The notes: a model not told the origin generated them from the letters alone. DNA of 64,000 bases from Pomphorhynchus laevis (GCA_012934845.2 WNNJ02000818.1:62001-126000); one strand, 5' to 3'. Positions 11,700 to 27,345 are shown, counted from the first letter of the stretch. Made by a program: numbers and translations.

Positions 11700-14600
11700 C
11701 TAAATATATAACGCGATTAAACTCAATAGTCATAAGCCACATTGTCGTTATTTCTAAAAATAAATACAAAGGTTATCTCTCTAAATTCATGTGGATTAAT
11801 AGATAACAAAAATACAGTTGAAGATAAACCAAAGTATTGTAGACTTGAATTCATGTATTTCTTTATATTATTAAATGACGGTTTTATAGAGATGATATGA
11901 AAAAAGTTTTCTTTATTCTTGCAAGCTTTTAGCACAAGGCTTTTTTAAGCAAACAGTAAAAATACAAAATATCACTATTTATATCAGCGACTACGAACGA
12001 AATATGAGATGTCATGTTTGTACAGTGACGTCAGTGCTTTTTACAAAATACAAGTTTTACTCGATATTGTATTACAACAGTATCAGAAATATTTTCGCAA
12101 TACACTCAACAAAAAGGCGGGTATATGTTGACTTCCACCTTACTGGTCTTCATACTTCAGCTACGTCTACAAAGTGGCCAGATTTGAACAACACATTTGC
12201 TCTTCACACGCTGACGTAATTTACGAACAACAAATTAAATCAGCTAACTGAGTCTACGTATTGTCATATAATTATAAAATAAACAAAACATAATAATGCT
12301 AAATCAAAATTTAATAATTAAATAATAAAATTAATAATTGTTTTTAGATTTTCTATAATTTTAATCAAGTTAAAAAAATAAAAATAAAAAATAAAAAATA
12401 AAATTTAAAATAAACGTCATTTTTATGAATTGACTAATAAATAACAGACGTTGTATCAGAATAAGAATTAGAGGTCATCAGGAGGAACTGCTATGCTATC
12501 AGGTTTCGGCCCCTAACTCCTCTACCCAACATAGCAGCGGGGCCAAATACATGCTAATGATGTATTTTCCTCTGAAATAACTATCTAGTATCTTATTCTA
12601 ATGCAAAGTATATTATTTATTATCCATCCATAAAAATTTGCCACTTAAGAGTTTAAATTTATTCTTTATATTATTGTGTTGATTTATATATTTTACTATT
12701 TTCTGCTTGATGTTATTTTTATAGTAACCTAGTTTAAAATATGTATCTATTAAATTATTTTAATGATTTTTAAGAAAGCCAATATCATTACATATTGTCG
12801 CAATTCTTAAAATTTAATTATTTAATGTATTATATTTTATATTATATGGTATGCATGAATGCTCATGCAAAAATATGTTTTTTGTAAATTTAAATGTCAT
12901 CTTTACGATATAAATTAATAGTAGTTTTAGTTAATGTTAATTTAATGTTCATATCTAGATATACACCTTCTTTATCATTAATATTGGTTTTGTTAAGAAT
13001 AAGGCTTTCTGGATAAATGTGCTCACTAATTGAATAAAAATTATTAGAATTAAATACACATATATCATCAATGTATCGAAACATATATTTCATATATTTA
13101 TATTGTTTAGATTTAGTTTTTACACAGTTATGAACAAATTCATATTCTATAAAGCTTAAAAACAAGTCAGCTATAATTGGGCCTACTATTACCACTCATT
13201 GGAACACCTTTTACTTGTCTAAATATAGATGTCCCTACTTTTAAATAATTTTGATTTATCAAAATATTTAAGGATTCTATTAATTCAATTTTATCCATAT
13301 ATTTATATTTATTTGATGGTTTAATTTTTGTTAGATAGGCGTTATAATTATTATAACATATATATGTATATCTTTTTCCGAATATAAGGTTAATTAATTT
13401 TACTAACGCTTCTTTAATATCTACTAAATCTAGATTTGTATAAAGCGTACTAAAATCGTATGTATTTATATTTTGAAAATTTATTCCTTTTGTCTGTTCT
13501 AAAAATTCTTTTGTAGAATTAATACTGAAATAGTGTTTTATACCAGTATTAATTTCGATTACCTTGCAATATTTTTTAAAACGTGCTTTAATTACTTTAA
13601 ATATTTTATTCATATAAACAGAAAGTGGTTTTAATGGTTTTACAAAGATTCATTAATGTACTTGTTATAAGTGGCTGCGATCCAAAATGGGCAATTAGAA
13701 TAGCCCTTCTGTTGCCATGTTTGATAAGAAGCGGTTGTAGGCGGGCGTTACAGTTCAACCAAAAGTTTCTACTCGTTTTGCTCACATCACTTACACTACC
13801 AATACCGCTTAGGACCGTCTTTACCGTTGTCTCGTTGCATCTCCAGCTCAAGTTGATGTGCACATATTTCACAAGAGACATTGTAATTTAGTTGGCTGGC
13901 TTAAACAAAAGCCGAATTCGGATAATTATACCATTTACAGGTTTAATTGTAACGTTTGCGAACAGTCATACGTAGGTCAGACGTCGCAAAACCTTTGTAT
14001 GTGTATAAAACAACATAAGTGTTGTCTCAGAAAAAGAGACAAGTTCAGCTATATGTAATGATGTTATGGATTGGGATCAAGATATTAATTGCGACAATGT
14101 AGAAAGTGTTTGCTATGAAAATGATTTATCGCGAAAACTCATTAAAGAAGCAATCTGCATCGCTAATAAAACTTCCAATAACTGGCCATATCACATAAAA
14201 GTTTGTTCTTTGTATAAATCACCATTTTTAATAATGAATATGAATAAAATATTAATTAATACTATAATTGACTAATATCAAAAATAAGGCATATTTAACT
14301 TTACAATAAATTGTTCAGGGCGTTTAAACATAGGGACGAATAGAAAAATAAAATTTTTGTTCACAATTTTTCGACTATTGCAATAGTCTAAAAATTGTGA
14401 ACGATAATTTTCTATTTCAATTCATCTCGACGTTTAAATGCCTTGAACAATTGAAAATCACATCAAACATATCATTGAACTTTACAATAAAAATATTAAT
14501 GCAGAAAAAACGTTTGTTTAAATCAATTTTGTGCCAATTAAAAAAATTAGTAAACCGCTATTTATAAATAAAATATCATTTATATAATTAAATTGATATG

Positions 14601-17600
14601 GCTATTAGTAGAAGTTCTTTGTATTCTGTTTTTAAAATTGTTTTTATAATATAATTGACTTGCTTACTAATCTTGGGTATTATAAAGATAAAGCAAAAAT
14701 TAACAAAATTTACGTGGAAACGGGTAGTGGGTAGTTATAAGTAATATTATTTGTGTAAATTTATTACTTAAGAAAATTATATTACACGAGAGCAGATACA
14801 TCATGTATTTGGCCTCGCTAATCGGTTGAAGAACAGCCGCCAAATATCGATAATATAGCGGTTCCTCATGATATCTAATCATTATTCTAATACAAGATAT
14901 GTTATCATATTGTATAAAATATCATATTATACCATATTGTATTATGTAATATGTCTTATTTATCTTTGTCAATTTAAGTTGAGGAACAATGACATAAACC
15001 GGATAAAATAGCGGATTTATTGATGACTTCTAATCTTTATTCTAACACATATATTAACTATTATTAACTACAATTATTAGTATTATATTTACATTTATAT
15101 AGCTTTTAAAATACACATTTTCTGAAATACATTTTTATTTTATTAAATTGCAGATTTGTTCTGTAAAACAAATATGCGTAAATCACTCGTATAGATATAT
15201 TCATTTATCGATTATAATTTTTTGATTCTTGATGAAAATCAGTAATTTTTATTAAATGATTCTTATACCAATGATGTTCCTAGAAAGGCTATATTCCTAA
15301 GTAAGATAAACTTAACTTACAAGTATTAAATCATGCAATCGTCCGATAACTGTCTTAGTTTTAACCAGTGATTCAGCTAAACATCCTGGATGTTTTTGTT
15401 CTCGTAAATTAGCGAAATTTAACATAGCTCGATACAGGTATCCAGTTAACCAAAGCCATTCCTGTTAAAAACAAAATTACACAGTCTATGTTTCAAACTT
15501 TGCTTTACGCTTTATATTTTAGTATTTTTAAGGAACGAATTCGTATATGTCACCGACATACGCGTGTTATGCTTGAGATCAGTTGATTGAAATTTAAAAC
15601 TATTCCTAATATTTGTAGAATATATTCTTACAAGGAACGATCTATTTTTATAAGATATATTTTATTAGATAAATAAAATATAGTTAATAATAGTTTTCAT
15701 CCACAGCTGTCGACATTATCAATCAATAAAATCAGCTAACTGAGTCTACGTATTGCTATATAATTATAAAATAAACAAAACATAATAATGCTAAATCAAA
15801 ATTTAATAATTAAATAATAAAATTAATAATTGTTTTTAGATTTTCTATAATTTAAATCAAGTTAAAAAATAAAAATAAAAAATAAAAATAAAAAATAAAA
15901 TTTAAAATAAACGTCATTTTTATGAATTGACTAATAAATAACAGACGTTGTATCAGAATAAGAATTAGAGGTCATCAGGAGGAACTGCTATGCTATCAGG
16001 TTTCGGCCCCTAACTCCTCTACCCAACATAGCAGCGGGGCCAAATACATGCTAATGATGTATTTTCCTCTGAAATAACTATCTAGTATCTTATTCTAATG
16101 CAAAGTATATTATTTATTATCCATCCATAAAAATTTGCCACTTAAGAGTTTAAATTTATTCTTTATATTATTGTGTTGATTTATATATTTTACTATTTTC
16201 TGCTTGATGTTATTTTTATAGTAACCTAGTTTAAAATATGTATCTATTAAATTATTTAAATGATTTTGAAGAAAGCTAATATCATTACATATTGTTGCAA
16301 TTCTTAAAATTTCATTATTTAATGTATTATATTTTATATTATATGGTATGCATGAATGCTCATGCAAAAATATGTTTCTTGTAAATTTAAATATGTCATC
16401 TTTACGATATAAATTAATAGTAGTTTTAGTTAATGTTAATTTAATGTTCATATCTAGATATACACCTTCTTTATCATTAATATTGGTTTTGTTAAGAATA
16501 AGGCTTTCTGGATAAATGTGCTCACTAATTGAATAAAAATTATTAGAATTAAATACACATATATCATCAATGTATCGAAACATATATTTCATATATTTAT
16601 ATTGTTTAGATTTAGTTTTTACACAGTTATGAACAAATTCATATTCTATAAAGCTTAAAAACAAGTCAGCTATAATTGGGCTACTATTACCACCCATTGG
16701 AACACCTTTTACTTGTCTAAATATAGATGTCCCTACTTTTAAATAATTTTGATTTATCAAAATATTTAAGGATTCTATTAATTCAATTTTATCCATATAT
16801 TTATATTTATTTGATGGTTTAATTTTTGTTAGATAGGCGTTATAATTATTATAACATATATATGTATATCTTTTTCCGAATATAAGGTTAATTAATTTTA
16901 CTAACGCTTCTTTAATATCTACTAAATCTAGATTTGTATAAAGCGTACTAAAATCGTATGTATTTATATTTTGAAAATTTATTCCTTTTGTCTGTTCTAA
17001 AAATTCTTTTGTAGAATTAATACTGAAATAGTGTTTTATACCAGTATTAATTTCGATTACCTTGCAATATTTTTTAAAATGTGCTTTAATTACTTTAAGT
17101 ATTTTATTCATATAGACAGAAAGTGGTTTTAATGTACATTTAAACGCACTACATATGAACCTAGGTTTTATTGGATTTTTATCCAATAAAACAAATTGCA
17201 AATTGTGATGTTTTAAGCATTAACAAAATGGTTACTGTTAATGGAATACAATTTATCAGATAAGTTGAAACAAAACGAATTGATAAAAATGCAAACATAG
17301 AACGAAATAAATACTAAATTTTTATTTAAGAAAAATAGTGTTCAGAGCGTTTAAACATCGAAGGAATAGAAAAATAAAATTATAGTTTTTCGACTATTGC
17401 AATAGTTCTTTTCAAGTGTTATGTTTTGATGAAAACATAAAAAATGATGTATTTATACAATAAAAATGAAAGAAACCAACGATGAAAACTCTACCGGATT
17501 TGTAGTGTGTTAGTAGGGATAACTAACTTCCAATTGTCCTTATTATCAACCATCGTGATAGAAAAACTATAAATATGTGTACTTTCTCTAATCAGACGTA

Positions 17601-20600
17601 TGAATATGCTCTCTGTATTCTCCAAGACTTTAGAACTAGAACTGGAAATATTTATTGCAATAGTCAAAATTGGTGAATAATAATTTTCTTTTACTATTCA
17701 TCTCGATGTTTAAACGCCCTGAACCATTTAAGAGTGCATCGAACGTATCATTAGACAATAAATTGAATTGTTCAGGGCGCTTAAAGATCGTGAACTTATA
17801 TTATTTATGTTTTATATTAACATATAAATAATATTACGTAAATCAACAATTTCTTGACAAGAAAAAACAAATAATATACAAGTTTTTCCTGTAACCACTA
17901 GTCCAGATGTCAAGTCGTGGAGGCAGTGCACGAACCGAACTCCTCCAGGCATCGCGATCATGGGCGACATACAAAAGTTCTCTTTCAGATAGCACAAAGC
18001 GGTCTTCAGCCAGTTTCGAGATTTGATCTCTCCACCGGTATCGAGGTCTACCTCGAGATCTCTTTCCGGAGTCCGGATGGAAAACACTCCGATAAAAACT
18101 TGTGTAAACTTAGACATCCTAAGAACGTGTTCTAGCCACCTCAGCTGACTTTCTTCGATGTTGGAAAGCAGCGACTTTATTCCGAGTCCATCCCGGATGA
18201 CTGAATTCCTAACCTTATATCTAAGGTTAAGACCGGCTACACTGCGAAGGAACCTCATTTCGGTAGCCTGTATCCTAGATATTATCCTTTCAGTCATAAC
18301 CCAAAGCTCATGACCATAGGTTTAGATATAAATAAAGATTGCGTGGTAAACCAAAAGCTTCGCCCAAAGACTCAAAGCGGTCTGTCGCTTTACCACGACA
18401 GACCTGTACAAAGAACGCATTGTTGTGTTAGCTGCACAAATCCGCTTCTCAATCTGATTAATGCTCCTACCGCTCCTCGAGAACAATACCCCACGATACT
18501 TGAAGTCCTCCACATCAGGCAGAACCGTTTCCCCAATCTGGATTGACATTGGCATCTAAATCCGAGACGAACACATAGAGACTCTTGACGGTACTAACCG
18601 AGATCACCGTCGCTTGACATTCCGTCGTGAATCGATCTAATAAGCATTGTAAGTTCTCAGGAACAGAAGGCAACAAAGCAACGTCATCTGCCAGATGCAG
18701 AGATGGCATCTTGATGGAACCGAACTGAAGACTGACATCAGTCAGAGCAGCCCCTCTCCAAATTTTGTCCATGTAAAAAAGGAACAAAAGTGGAGACAAA
18801 GAACAACCCTGACGAAGCCCAACGCCTACTGGAAATGATTCAGACTTCCTACCTAGAGCACAAACACAAGTCATACTTTGTTCATACATAGAAGCCATAG
18901 CTACCCAAAGATAGAATGGTACTCCCTACTTCCTTAGTTCCAAATAAAACCTCTCACGCGGAAGTCGTTCGAAGGCCTTCTTCAAATCTACAAAACACGT
19001 AGACCGGTTGAGCGAACTCCCAAGACTGTTCAAGGATAGTTGAGTGAGTAAAAAAACTGATACGTATTCCACGAACTGGACGAAAGCCGCATTGTTCCTC
19101 TTGCAACTGTCTCTCAACTATGGGTCGTATCCTTAACTCAAGAATCTTAGCAAATAGCTTACCAGTTTGGCTAAGAAGTGTGATGCTCCGATAATTAGAA
19201 CACACTCTTCGGTTACCTTTCTTAAAGATCGATACCACCAACCCTATTCGTAACTCACTAGGAACCTTGCCTAACATCAATGCAAAATTGAAGATCCGTG
19301 TTAGCCAATTCATGCCAACAATATCGAGAGCCTTTAAAGCTTCAGATCAAATCTCGTCTACTCCAGAATACTTGCCATTACGAAGTTTTTCAACAACAGT
19401 AATGACATCTTCCAAAGAGATGAGCTCTTTCGTTAGTTCTAAAGACTCTACTTCTACAATAAAAGGCATATCTATCGGATTAGGGAGACTCCTAAAATGC
19501 TCTTTCACACAACCAAGAATTTCTTCAATGTCAGTCAGCATAGATCATCTCTTATCATAGACAGTTTGAGGAGTTTTCTGCTTTCCAACACGAATGTTCT
19601 TGATCGTCGTCCGCCAGAACATCTTCGAAGCTGGCCTATAATCAAGTTCTAAGTGCTCTTCAAACTTCTCCCAAGCCGCCTTCTTCGCTTCAGTAACTGC
19701 TCGAGCTGAAGCTCTCTTTGCTTTTCGCTACTTTTTTTACTGCTTCCACTGATTTATCTGACAAAGTTGCCTTATAATCCAGCTTCTTCTGTTGGACAAA
19801 ATCTCTAACTGTTGGTGTCAACCAAGCAGTTTAAGTATTTCCACCGCGACAAGCAACCAATGCCTTCCAGCCACAACTTTTCACAGTTGTTAGGGTATAG
19901 AAAAATGTAAGTTTTGCGTATATGCATTGATTCCTCCGTTTCTTCGATAACCTTTCTGGATGATTTGCTCTCGCTAGAAGAAAATTATGATGTTTAAAAG
20001 GCTTTATAGCGTTACATCAATTTATGTTTGTATTTATTATTTATGGTGATTTTATAAATAATAAGAGAAAGTGTTTTGAAGAGACACTCTCTTTTAATAC
20101 AGAATTGTTAACATCTAGAAATAAATTGAATTTTTATAAAGATAAATGAGTATACAGACTTTTGAAACCAAGTTACTTACCGGACCTTGATGATAACCCC
20201 ATCCATGTGCAACCTTTTTATCACAGGAATCGTTGCTATTGTCGTAATCGGGTACGTAATTTAGATCGCTAAAAAGTGTTCTTTAATTACACCACTTATG
20301 CCTCGAATTACCTTGGATCCAGAGTTTTAACTCCAACAAAGCCCATTAGATTCTTCTCCGCTGCCAAAATCGCTGTCCAGGCGTGCTCAACATCGCATAG
20401 TGAGGGAGCCTTTTGTCAATAAATGAATAAATTTAGAAAAACAATCGACAACTTACGACAACGAGAGTAATTAAGAAATTCGGTCTCAATTGGTAATCTG
20501 TCCAGCCTCCAGAGGAATTTACACAGTCCTTGAAAATTCCTGTTCTATTTACATAGAATTTATTTTTTTCTGATGGAGTTTCATCTTCGCCAATCCAGAA

Positions 20601-23600
20601 ATGCTTCTCAAAGTTTGCACTTATCAAATTTGACCAATCTTTTAATTTGAATACTTTTTTGCTACCTTAAACATGTTGGAAACCAATCATAAGCAGAAAT
20701 CGAATTTCAATTCGATCACTAAGTTTTTAAACGTAAAATATACAATTTTTTACATTTAGACCTTACACATTTGTATGAACGCATTAAACAAATTACTTGA
20801 ATACGATTAGTAAATATATACTTATTTTTAAAACTTTTTAAAAAGTTGATACTGATCCATTATTGATAAATAATTATTAGAGCTGGATCAAAGGAAAGAA
20901 TAAATTATTTTTAATATTTCGCTAACTACTGTTAGCATCTTCAGAAAATTACCATGTAATTTTCAGTAATTTTCTGAAAATGCTAACAGTAGTCAGCGAT
21001 ATATCAAAAATAATTTATTCTTTACTTTGATCCAGCTCCAATAATTATTTATTTTTAAAACTATCAAATTATAAGAGCTGCAGGAATTGCTGCAAACCAA
21101 CGTATTTTTTAGCAATTTAATAAATAATTGTTTTTAGAAAATCACAAATTATTAGCCAAAAATAAGTCAATAGAATACGATGTTAAATAAATTTATATTA
21201 TGGACGGCATCAACAACCATACTTATTCAACTCCATCAAATTCTTTGAATGATGGATCGTGTTCAAGCCCTAAATCATGTCGCATAGGCGCACTTTTCTC
21301 ATTTAATAGTTTTTCAACTTGGACAGCTCTATATAGTTTCGCGTAGTTAAGTGGTGTCAATTGTTCAAAATCTATACGATTCATATCATCTCCCGATAAA
21401 ATGAGAAACTAACTATTCCTGCATATTATTATTCTTTATCTTCTTAATTACTTATCTTCTTAATTACTTATCTTCTTAATTGTCAATTTGATCTTAAGTA
21501 TAATTGAACATTTTGATGATATTGCATGTTGCTTTAATCCTATAAACCAACAGCAGTACGCTACATTGCAGTATTGGTTAATCTCATCAACTCTGATTTA
21601 ATTTTTAATCAGAAATCATTTTAATTAAATTTGCAAAATGTAATAAAGAAGTTTTATTACATACTTATTAGTCCCATTCAATCTAAATGCCTATAAAGCA
21701 GATGAGTCGAGTGAATTCAACCAACATTAATAAGAACCGAAACGTGAGACGTAGGTATTGGATCAGTAGCTGAAGTGTTCCACCAATACTTAAATGTAGC
21801 GTACTGCTGTTGGCTTATAGATAGAAAAAGTAGCGTGCAGTTCCATCAAAAATTTAAATTGAACAATTGCTGCACTATTTTATAAACTTAATCTAAATTA
21901 TAATAAAGATTTCTATATTTAAATATTTGCAAATAGTTGTATTTTTAAAAAGTTGTCTTTTAAATAGTTGTGTTTTTGAACAGTGGTCTTTAAATATTTG
22001 CATTTTTATCAAATCAATATATAGACAAAAAGTGGACAAATTTTTCCAGGTAGCCATATTCTTTATTAAACTAATATTGATGATAAAGAAGGTATATATC
22101 TAAATATGAACATTAAGTTCAAATCAATTAAAACTACTTTTAATTTATATCGTAAAGATGACATATTTAAATTCACAAGAAACATATTTTTGCATGAGCT
22201 AACATGCATACCATATAATATAAAATATAATACATTAAATAATGAAATTTTAAGAATTGCAACAATATGTAATGATATTGGCTTTCTTAAAAATCATTTA
22301 AATAATTTAATAGATACATATTTTAAACTAGGTTACTATAAAAATACCATCAAGCAGAAAATAGTAAAATATATAAATCAACATAATAATATTAAAAACA
22401 AATTTAACATCCTTAATGGAAAATTTTTTGGATGGATAATAAATAATATACTTTGTATTAGAATAAGATACCATATAACCAAATTTAATCAGAGGAAATA
22501 CGTCCTTAACACGTATTTGGCCCCGCTGCTATGTCGGGTAGAGGAGTTAGGGGCCGAAAACTGATAGCATAGCAGTTCCTCCTGATGACCTCTAATTCTT
22601 ATTATGATACAACATCTGTTATTTATTAGTTAATTCTTAAAAAATGACGTTTAGTTTAAATTTCAATTTTTTATTTTAACTTGATTAAAATTATAGAAAA
22701 TCTAAAAACAATTATTAATTTTATTATTTAATTATTAAATTTTGATTTAGCATTATTATGTTTTGTTTATTTTATATTTATATTAAATACGTAGACTCAG
22801 TTAGCTGATTTGAAATATTTTAAGTAAGGGTTTCGTTATAACGATATTTGTACTTCTACAGGCATAATTGTGTGTTTGAATCATGTTTGAATCAAGACAA
22901 AAAATGAAACCGTAATTTTAATTTAATAGACATTTTAATATAATAGACATTTTAATGTATACATATTAAAATGCAAAAGTTAATCAGATCGAAGGCTGAG
23001 TTATTATATATATTCATTCTACTGATGAGCGCTGCCGGGTACTCATTGGTCGTCTAGAAGTGACATGGTGACTGAAAGTCGTGAATCAAGGTTCAGTCTA
23101 TCAAGCAACATCATTTAGTACAAATGCCGTATTTCGTAAAAAATCCTGGACCGTTGTCTACTCAGCACATCAGTGCGCTACTATTATACCTGCCGTATCC
23201 ATTAAGGATCCAACGAGTGTAGCGACAATTCAGCAACAACCTCTGCCTAGTGTTTAAGGATGGTCCGCACAGCAATTCGATCTGGTAAAAAGCGTAAGCC
23301 TCAGTCAATTAAGCAGTGTCAGAAACGCCTTTGTTCACAATGTCACACAGGCAACCGAAACGACCAGTGTGTACCTCATTCTACTGATTAGTGTTGCCGG
23401 GTACTCATCATTTCGATGCTAAAGTGGTCGTCTAGAAGTGGCATGGTGATTGAAAGTCGTGAATCGAAGTCCAGTCTATCAAGCAACACCATTTAGTATA
23501 AATGCCGTATTTCGTAAGAAATCCTGGACCGTTGTTTATTCAGCACATCTGTGCACTACCATTATACATGCCGTATCCATTAAGGATCCAACGAGTGCAA

Positions 23601-26600
23601 CGGCAATTCAGCAACAACCTCTGCCTACTGTTAAAGGATGGTCCGCACAGCAATTCGATCTGGTAAAGAGCGTAAGCCTCAGTCAATTAAGCAAAGTGTC
23701 GGAAACGCCTTTGTTCACAATGTCACACAGGCAACCGAAACGACCAGTGTGTACCTCATTCTACTGATTAGTGTTCCAGGTACTCATCATTTCGATGCTG
23801 AAGTGGTCGTCTAGAAGTGACATGGTGATTGAAAGTCGTGAATCGAAGTCCAGTCTATCAAGCAACACCATTTAGTATAAATGCCGTACTTCGTAAGAAA
23901 TCCTGGACCGTTGTTTATTCAGCACATCTGTGCACTACTATTATACATGCCGTATCCATTAAGGATCCAACGAGTGCAACGGCAATTCAGCCACAACCTC
24001 TGCCTAGTGTTAAAGGATGGTCCGCACAGCAAATCGATCTGATTAAGAGCGTAAGCCTCAGACAATCAAGCAGTGTCAGAAACGCCTATATTCATAATGT
24101 CACACAGGCGACCGAAACGTTTAGTGAGTATTTCATTCTACTGATGAGTGTTGCCGGGTATTTATTGGTCGTCTAGAAGTGACATGGTGACTAAAAGTCG
24201 CGAATCGAAATCCAGTTTATCAAGTAACACCATTTAGTATGAATTCCGTATTTCGTAAATTGTTGTCATCTTTTAACCACCGGTTTATTGAAAAAATGTG
24301 GAATATATAAACGAATCATGGGTGATCCTGAAAGACAGTTTAGCATACAACCAGAACTATATATATTTATATATTGGCAAATCCACCTCGTATGATTGTA
24401 ACTTGCATTGTGTGATCAGCGTTCGTGATAGTATGTGTTGCCGCACCGTCGCGTCCTATACGCTTTTTCTTTATATCTGCGCGTCTGTTATTTGATCAGA
24501 CGTTCATTTGTTCTGATGTTTCTCATCAGAACAAATGAACGTAAGCACTTACTCACGCACAATTTCTACGATTTTGTCTTGACAATTCAATTACAGCGAA
24601 GGGACTAAGAATCAAAAATTCTATGCAAATAAACACGAGTCTAATTAATAATAGCTCTTTCAAATGTTTAACTGTCAACAGGAACAAACTGTTCAAAACT
24701 ACTGAATTACAAATGACAAGAATTCTATGGCAAGCTTATTCTAACAAATATAATTCGATAAAAGACATTGATCAATCCTTGCATTCAGCACTTTTAAAAT
24801 CTAAATGCCGTAAACTAAGCCGACTCACGGGAATAGAAATACACCACGAAGAATTATCGAGCTTACAAGTTTATTCAAACCGCAGGTATAAAAAGCGAAA
24901 AGTCCCATCATCATCGGTAATCAACAATGTCGTTAATATGTCTTCAACTGTCCTTACAACGGATCAACAAACACTGCTTTCTCTCGGATTATCATTTGCA
25001 CCTATGCCAAGGGAGTTCAAAAGCCTTCAGCTTATTGATAGTTTACGCTGCATGTCAAGATCCATGTTTAATGACAAGCCACTAGAGACTACAACAGCTC
25101 AGAAGCAAGCATGGCTACAGACTCCTGTTATTCAAAAATATGTTGTAATGCCACCGAACCGATTCATCGAAAACAACCTAGAGAGAAACCAAAGAGTGGC
25201 AATTAATGAATTACGCATCAACAACGATATTCTAATATTGCCCGCAGATAAAGGAAGTAAGATAGTCATTCTTAATAAAGAAGATTATATCAACGAATGA
25301 TTGAGACAGTTACAATCAAACACTTATCAAACGGTCAATAGTGAGTATTTCCAAGAAACTGTAAAATCCGTTGAAGCAATTATACAGAAGCATATTCCTG
25401 ATGAAAGCCTTGCTAAGTCGTTAAGAAAACCGAATCCATTGGCAGGACATTTATATCTTCTACCGAAGATTCACAAAAACCTTAATCCTTGTTCGGGAAG
25501 ACTAATTGTACGAAATTGCAGAACGATGTGCGAGACTATCTCAAGATACTTGCACAAAACACCTTATCCAATTTTTTTCAGTCGACCATCCTTTGTTTCT
25601 AGTACTGATGGATTTATACGGGCACTTGAGGCATTCCTACCTCAGATACAAACTACGTATATATTATACACCCTTGACGTGGACTCTCTATTCACTTCAA
25701 TTGTTCATGAAAATGTAGTGAAAGCAATACGTAAATTTCTTTCCGACGCCGGAACTGATGAGAGCGAAACTGAAAGTCTATCGCAACTCCTAAAGATGGT
25801 TCTTACTTCGAACATATTCAGCTGCAATGATAAACTATATCTGCAACAAATTGGAGCAGCCATGGGTAATCCAGTCGGCCCAACGTATGCCGGATTGTAT
25901 GTTGCTGCGATTGAGGAGAGATACATCAGCAAATGCAGATGTAAACCGAGTTTATGGTTAAGATACATTGATGATATTTTTTGTGTCTGTGATCACGGCT
26001 TAGGAAAACTAAAGGAGTTTCTTGATGGTCTTAATAATGAATCAGAACTTAACTTCACGAACAACGTAATAAATGATACTACTATGATTAGTTTTCTAGA
26101 CGTCAAGCTGACTAAAACATCATCAAATTCTTGGGAAACTTCTGTCTTTCGCAAGTTCGAAGATGCTCGTGATCTGATTCATTCAAGCAGTGCGCATCAT
26201 CCTAAAGTAAAACGATTATTAATACGGAATGAGGCAATTAGAACAAAGAAAATCTGTTCAAATAATGTTATTTTCGAACGCTGTCTTCAAAGTCTGCATA
26301 AAGAATTTATTGATCGCGGATACGCGCGTAAATATATAAATAGACAGTTTAATGACGTAAGAAAAATGGATCGTTCTAAACTTATATTAGTCAAAAACAA
26401 GGAAGCTGTAGAAACACTAAATGCCTTCCACACAGAGATAGACTACCATCCTGCTCTAGCAAATATTCAGTCTGATATAAACAGATCGATCAAATCCGCC
26501 CAACTGACAGATTTCCGCCATCCAAAGGTCTGGTTTAGAACAACTTGTAACCTACAAAGTCTACTAAAATACAAGAAACAAAAAGAAAGAATAAGTAGAC

Positions 26601-27272
26601 CATGTATGGATAAACGTTGCAAATGTTGTTCTGAAATGAAAAGCTCACAGTTTTTCTCCGGGGCTACAACTGGCATGCGATATTCTACAGATGGCGAATA
26701 TACTTGCAAATCCAAAAATATCGTCTATCTGTGTGAATGCATTCGTTGCCATCAACAATATGTAGGAGAAACATCAGAACAAATGAACATCCGATCAAGT
26801 AACAGACGCGCAGATATAAAGAAAAAGCGTATAGGACGCGACGATGCGGCAACACATATCATCACGAACGCTGATCACACAATGCAAGTTACCATCATAC
26901 GAGGTGGATTTGCCAACGATGCAAAACGTAAGCAGTGTGAACAGCATTGGATTGATCAATTAATGTGTGATACAACACTAAACACACATCACGGATGCCG
27001 ACTTCCATGATTAAGCGTGTATAACGACAAAATCGGCGTGTAAGTAGTAGTACACAAATATAACTGACGAAGACTTCAGTGAGAAGTCGAAAGCTTTTGT
27101 TAAAAATATTTGTGTAAATATACAATAATTGTCCTTCTTTTCTTCGGTTACTATTCAATTTAATATAATGAAAGCGTCCTACAACGGATCCCGAAAGCAG
27201 TTAACCTCTTCATTCATATATATAATGTAGGTTCTGAATGTAACTGATGACTGGGATCCATCATGTGAATAC

Positions 27273-27345
<73 letters not shown>

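Noticed and set aside
22489-22585. HDV-like ribozyme in the Naiad-like tail
   Set aside because: A pseudoknot is present but the order of helices (outer c, hairpin d, a-b-a'-b') does not match the HDV double pseudoknot.
23015-24250. CRISPR-like array
   Set aside because: The repeats are about 380 bp with no spacers, in a eukaryotic genome; it is a satellite-like array.
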